NCBI RefSeq assembly: GCF_052119425.1
Contig: NZ_JBQKFH010000027.1
Location: forward strand, 1-33,216
DNA from: Enterococcus_E cecorum_C
GTDB lineage: Bacteria; Bacillota; Bacilli; Lactobacillales; Enterococcaceae
DNA: 33,216 bases
Reading direction: 5' to 3'
This document shows positions 32,829 through 33,216 of this stretch, piece after piece. A program made the translations under genes and the position numbers. Within the stretch, counting starts at the first letter, position 1, and each line of letters begins with the position of its first letter. The notes under the pieces were generated by a model. That model was not told the DNA's origin, did no database searches, and saw only the letters and a list, made by a program, of their open reading frames with translations.

Positions 32829-33098
32829 ATGTTTGGTTATATTTATTTTGGAGTGATAAACTTATTAACTTTTTGTGTGTTTGGGGTTGATAAACAGCGT
32901 GCTATGCGTCATAAATGGCGGATTAGCGAGGCAACATTATTTGGACTATCGATAATTGGTGGGAGTGTTGGCGGTCTATTAGGGATGGTAGCCTTTCAAC
33001 ATAAAACGCGAAAATTTATGTTTCGTTATGGATTGCCTGTTATCTTTGCTATTCAATTTGTTGTTGCCTTATTGTTAAAGGACTATATTTTTAAATAA
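32829..33098 (+). CDS. DUF1294 family membrane protein
   Basis: An 89-residue protein with about three membrane segments and the DUF1294 pattern: FGVDKQRAMRHKWRISEATL near residue 18, then GGSVGGLLGMVAFQHKTRK with its positively charged turn. The function of the family is unknown. AGAAGGTG lies 6 bases before the ATG, and the gene appears to have its own promoter. I see no strong terminator directly after it; a weak hairpin overlaps the next gene's ribosome-binding site. Confidence 0.88.
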   Translation: MFGYIYFGVINLLTFCVFGVDKQRAMRHKWRISEATLFGLSIIGGSVGGLLGMVAFQHKTRKFMFRYGLPVIFAIQFVVALLLKDYIFK

Positions 33099-33135
33099 AA
33101 AAAGGGTAAGCGCCCAATAACAAGGTGTATATCAT

Positions 33136-33187
33136 TCCTCCAGTCCTCCAGTTATACTGTATTCAACAGAAGATTGGAGGATTTTTT
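33136..33187 (+). promoter_or_regulatory. Terminator-like hairpin overlapping the next gene's ribosome-binding site
   Basis: CCTCCAGT is repeated in tandem (33137-33144 and 33145-33152). Either TCCTCCA copy (33136-33142 or 33144-33150) can pair with TGGAGGA (33175-33181), which is followed by six T and is also the ribosome-binding site of the gene at 33188. A TATACT -10 (33153-33158) lies in the loop, so only read-through transcripts would contain both arms. Confidence 0.45.
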
Positions 33188-33216
33188 ATGATGAAACAAC
33201 CAATTGTCCCTTTAGA
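33188..33216 (+). CDS. Start of a gene cut by the window edge
   Basis: ATG 33188 (directly followed by a second ATG) opens a frame reading MMKQPIVPL to the window end. GGAGG (33176-33180) is 7 bases upstream of the first ATG and 10 of the second. Too little is visible to name the product. Confidence 0.55.

Noticed and set aside
1..33216. CRISPR arrays, tRNA/rRNA genes, insertion sequences, prophage or toxin-antitoxin pairs
   Set aside because: I looked for spaced direct repeats, cloverleaf and CCA-type ends, transposase motifs and paired small overlapping genes, and saw none that held up.

Overview
This window is low-GC Firmicute chromosome. Gene content and order point to the Enterococcaceae (Enterococcus or a close relative): hslV-hslU-codY, a lacX-type aldose epimerase, plsY, a CoA-binding protein, parE-parC, pflB-pflA, a manganese-type pyrophosphatase and a GlgBCDAP glycogen cluster. 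I do not assign a species. It is mostly housekeeping and central-metabolism DNA. I see no phage, transposon, CRISPR array, rRNA or tRNA.

Layout. 1-556: a divergent minus-strand gene cut by the window edge, then a gene-poor stretch with two hairpin terminators, a possible relic of a gene tail, and a CodY-box dyad. 557-4201: protein quality control and nutrient sensing (hslV, hslU, codY, lacX-type epimerase). 4231-4875 (minus): plsY, convergent with the epimerase across a shared terminator. 5029-10050: CoA-binding protein and topoisomerase IV (parE, parC). 10334-13537: pyruvate formate-lyase and its activase. 13626-15440: ppaC and a DUF1803-like protein. 15914-25922: glgB, glgC, glgD, glgA, glgP and a neopullulanase-type amylase, i.e. 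glycogen synthesis, branching, phosphorolysis and debranching or hydrolysis in one array. 26033-27571: an Rrf2-family regulator, a small Lsm-like protein and a YwnB-like NAD(P)-binding protein. 27664-29649: an unrecognised protein, a YihX-like HAD phosphatase, a short deformylase-like protein and an FMN-binding protein. 29734-33098: an L-2-hydroxyacid/lactate dehydrogenase, thioredoxin-like protein, deoxyribosyltransferase-like protein, MATE transporter and DUF1294 protein. One more gene begins at 33188 and runs off the window.

How the parts fit. The metabolic theme is fermentative carbon flow: storage and recovery of glucose-1-phosphate (glg genes), removal of the PPi made by GlgC (possibly helped by PpaC), and pyruvate disposal through Pfl or a lactate-type dehydrogenase. 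CodY is probably autoregulated through boxes in front of hslV.

The most interesting signals are regulatory. Three copies of one dyad (TTGTAA-N9-TTACAA core) sit on the Rrf2 promoter and the oxidoreductase promoter, outlining a small, apparently self-contained regulon. A hairpin or 6-codon leader ORF lies between a strong Shine-Dalgarno and the glgC start codon. At the right edge, the last gene's ribosome-binding site is embedded in a terminator-like hairpin. I did not find a convincing wholly new multi-gene system.
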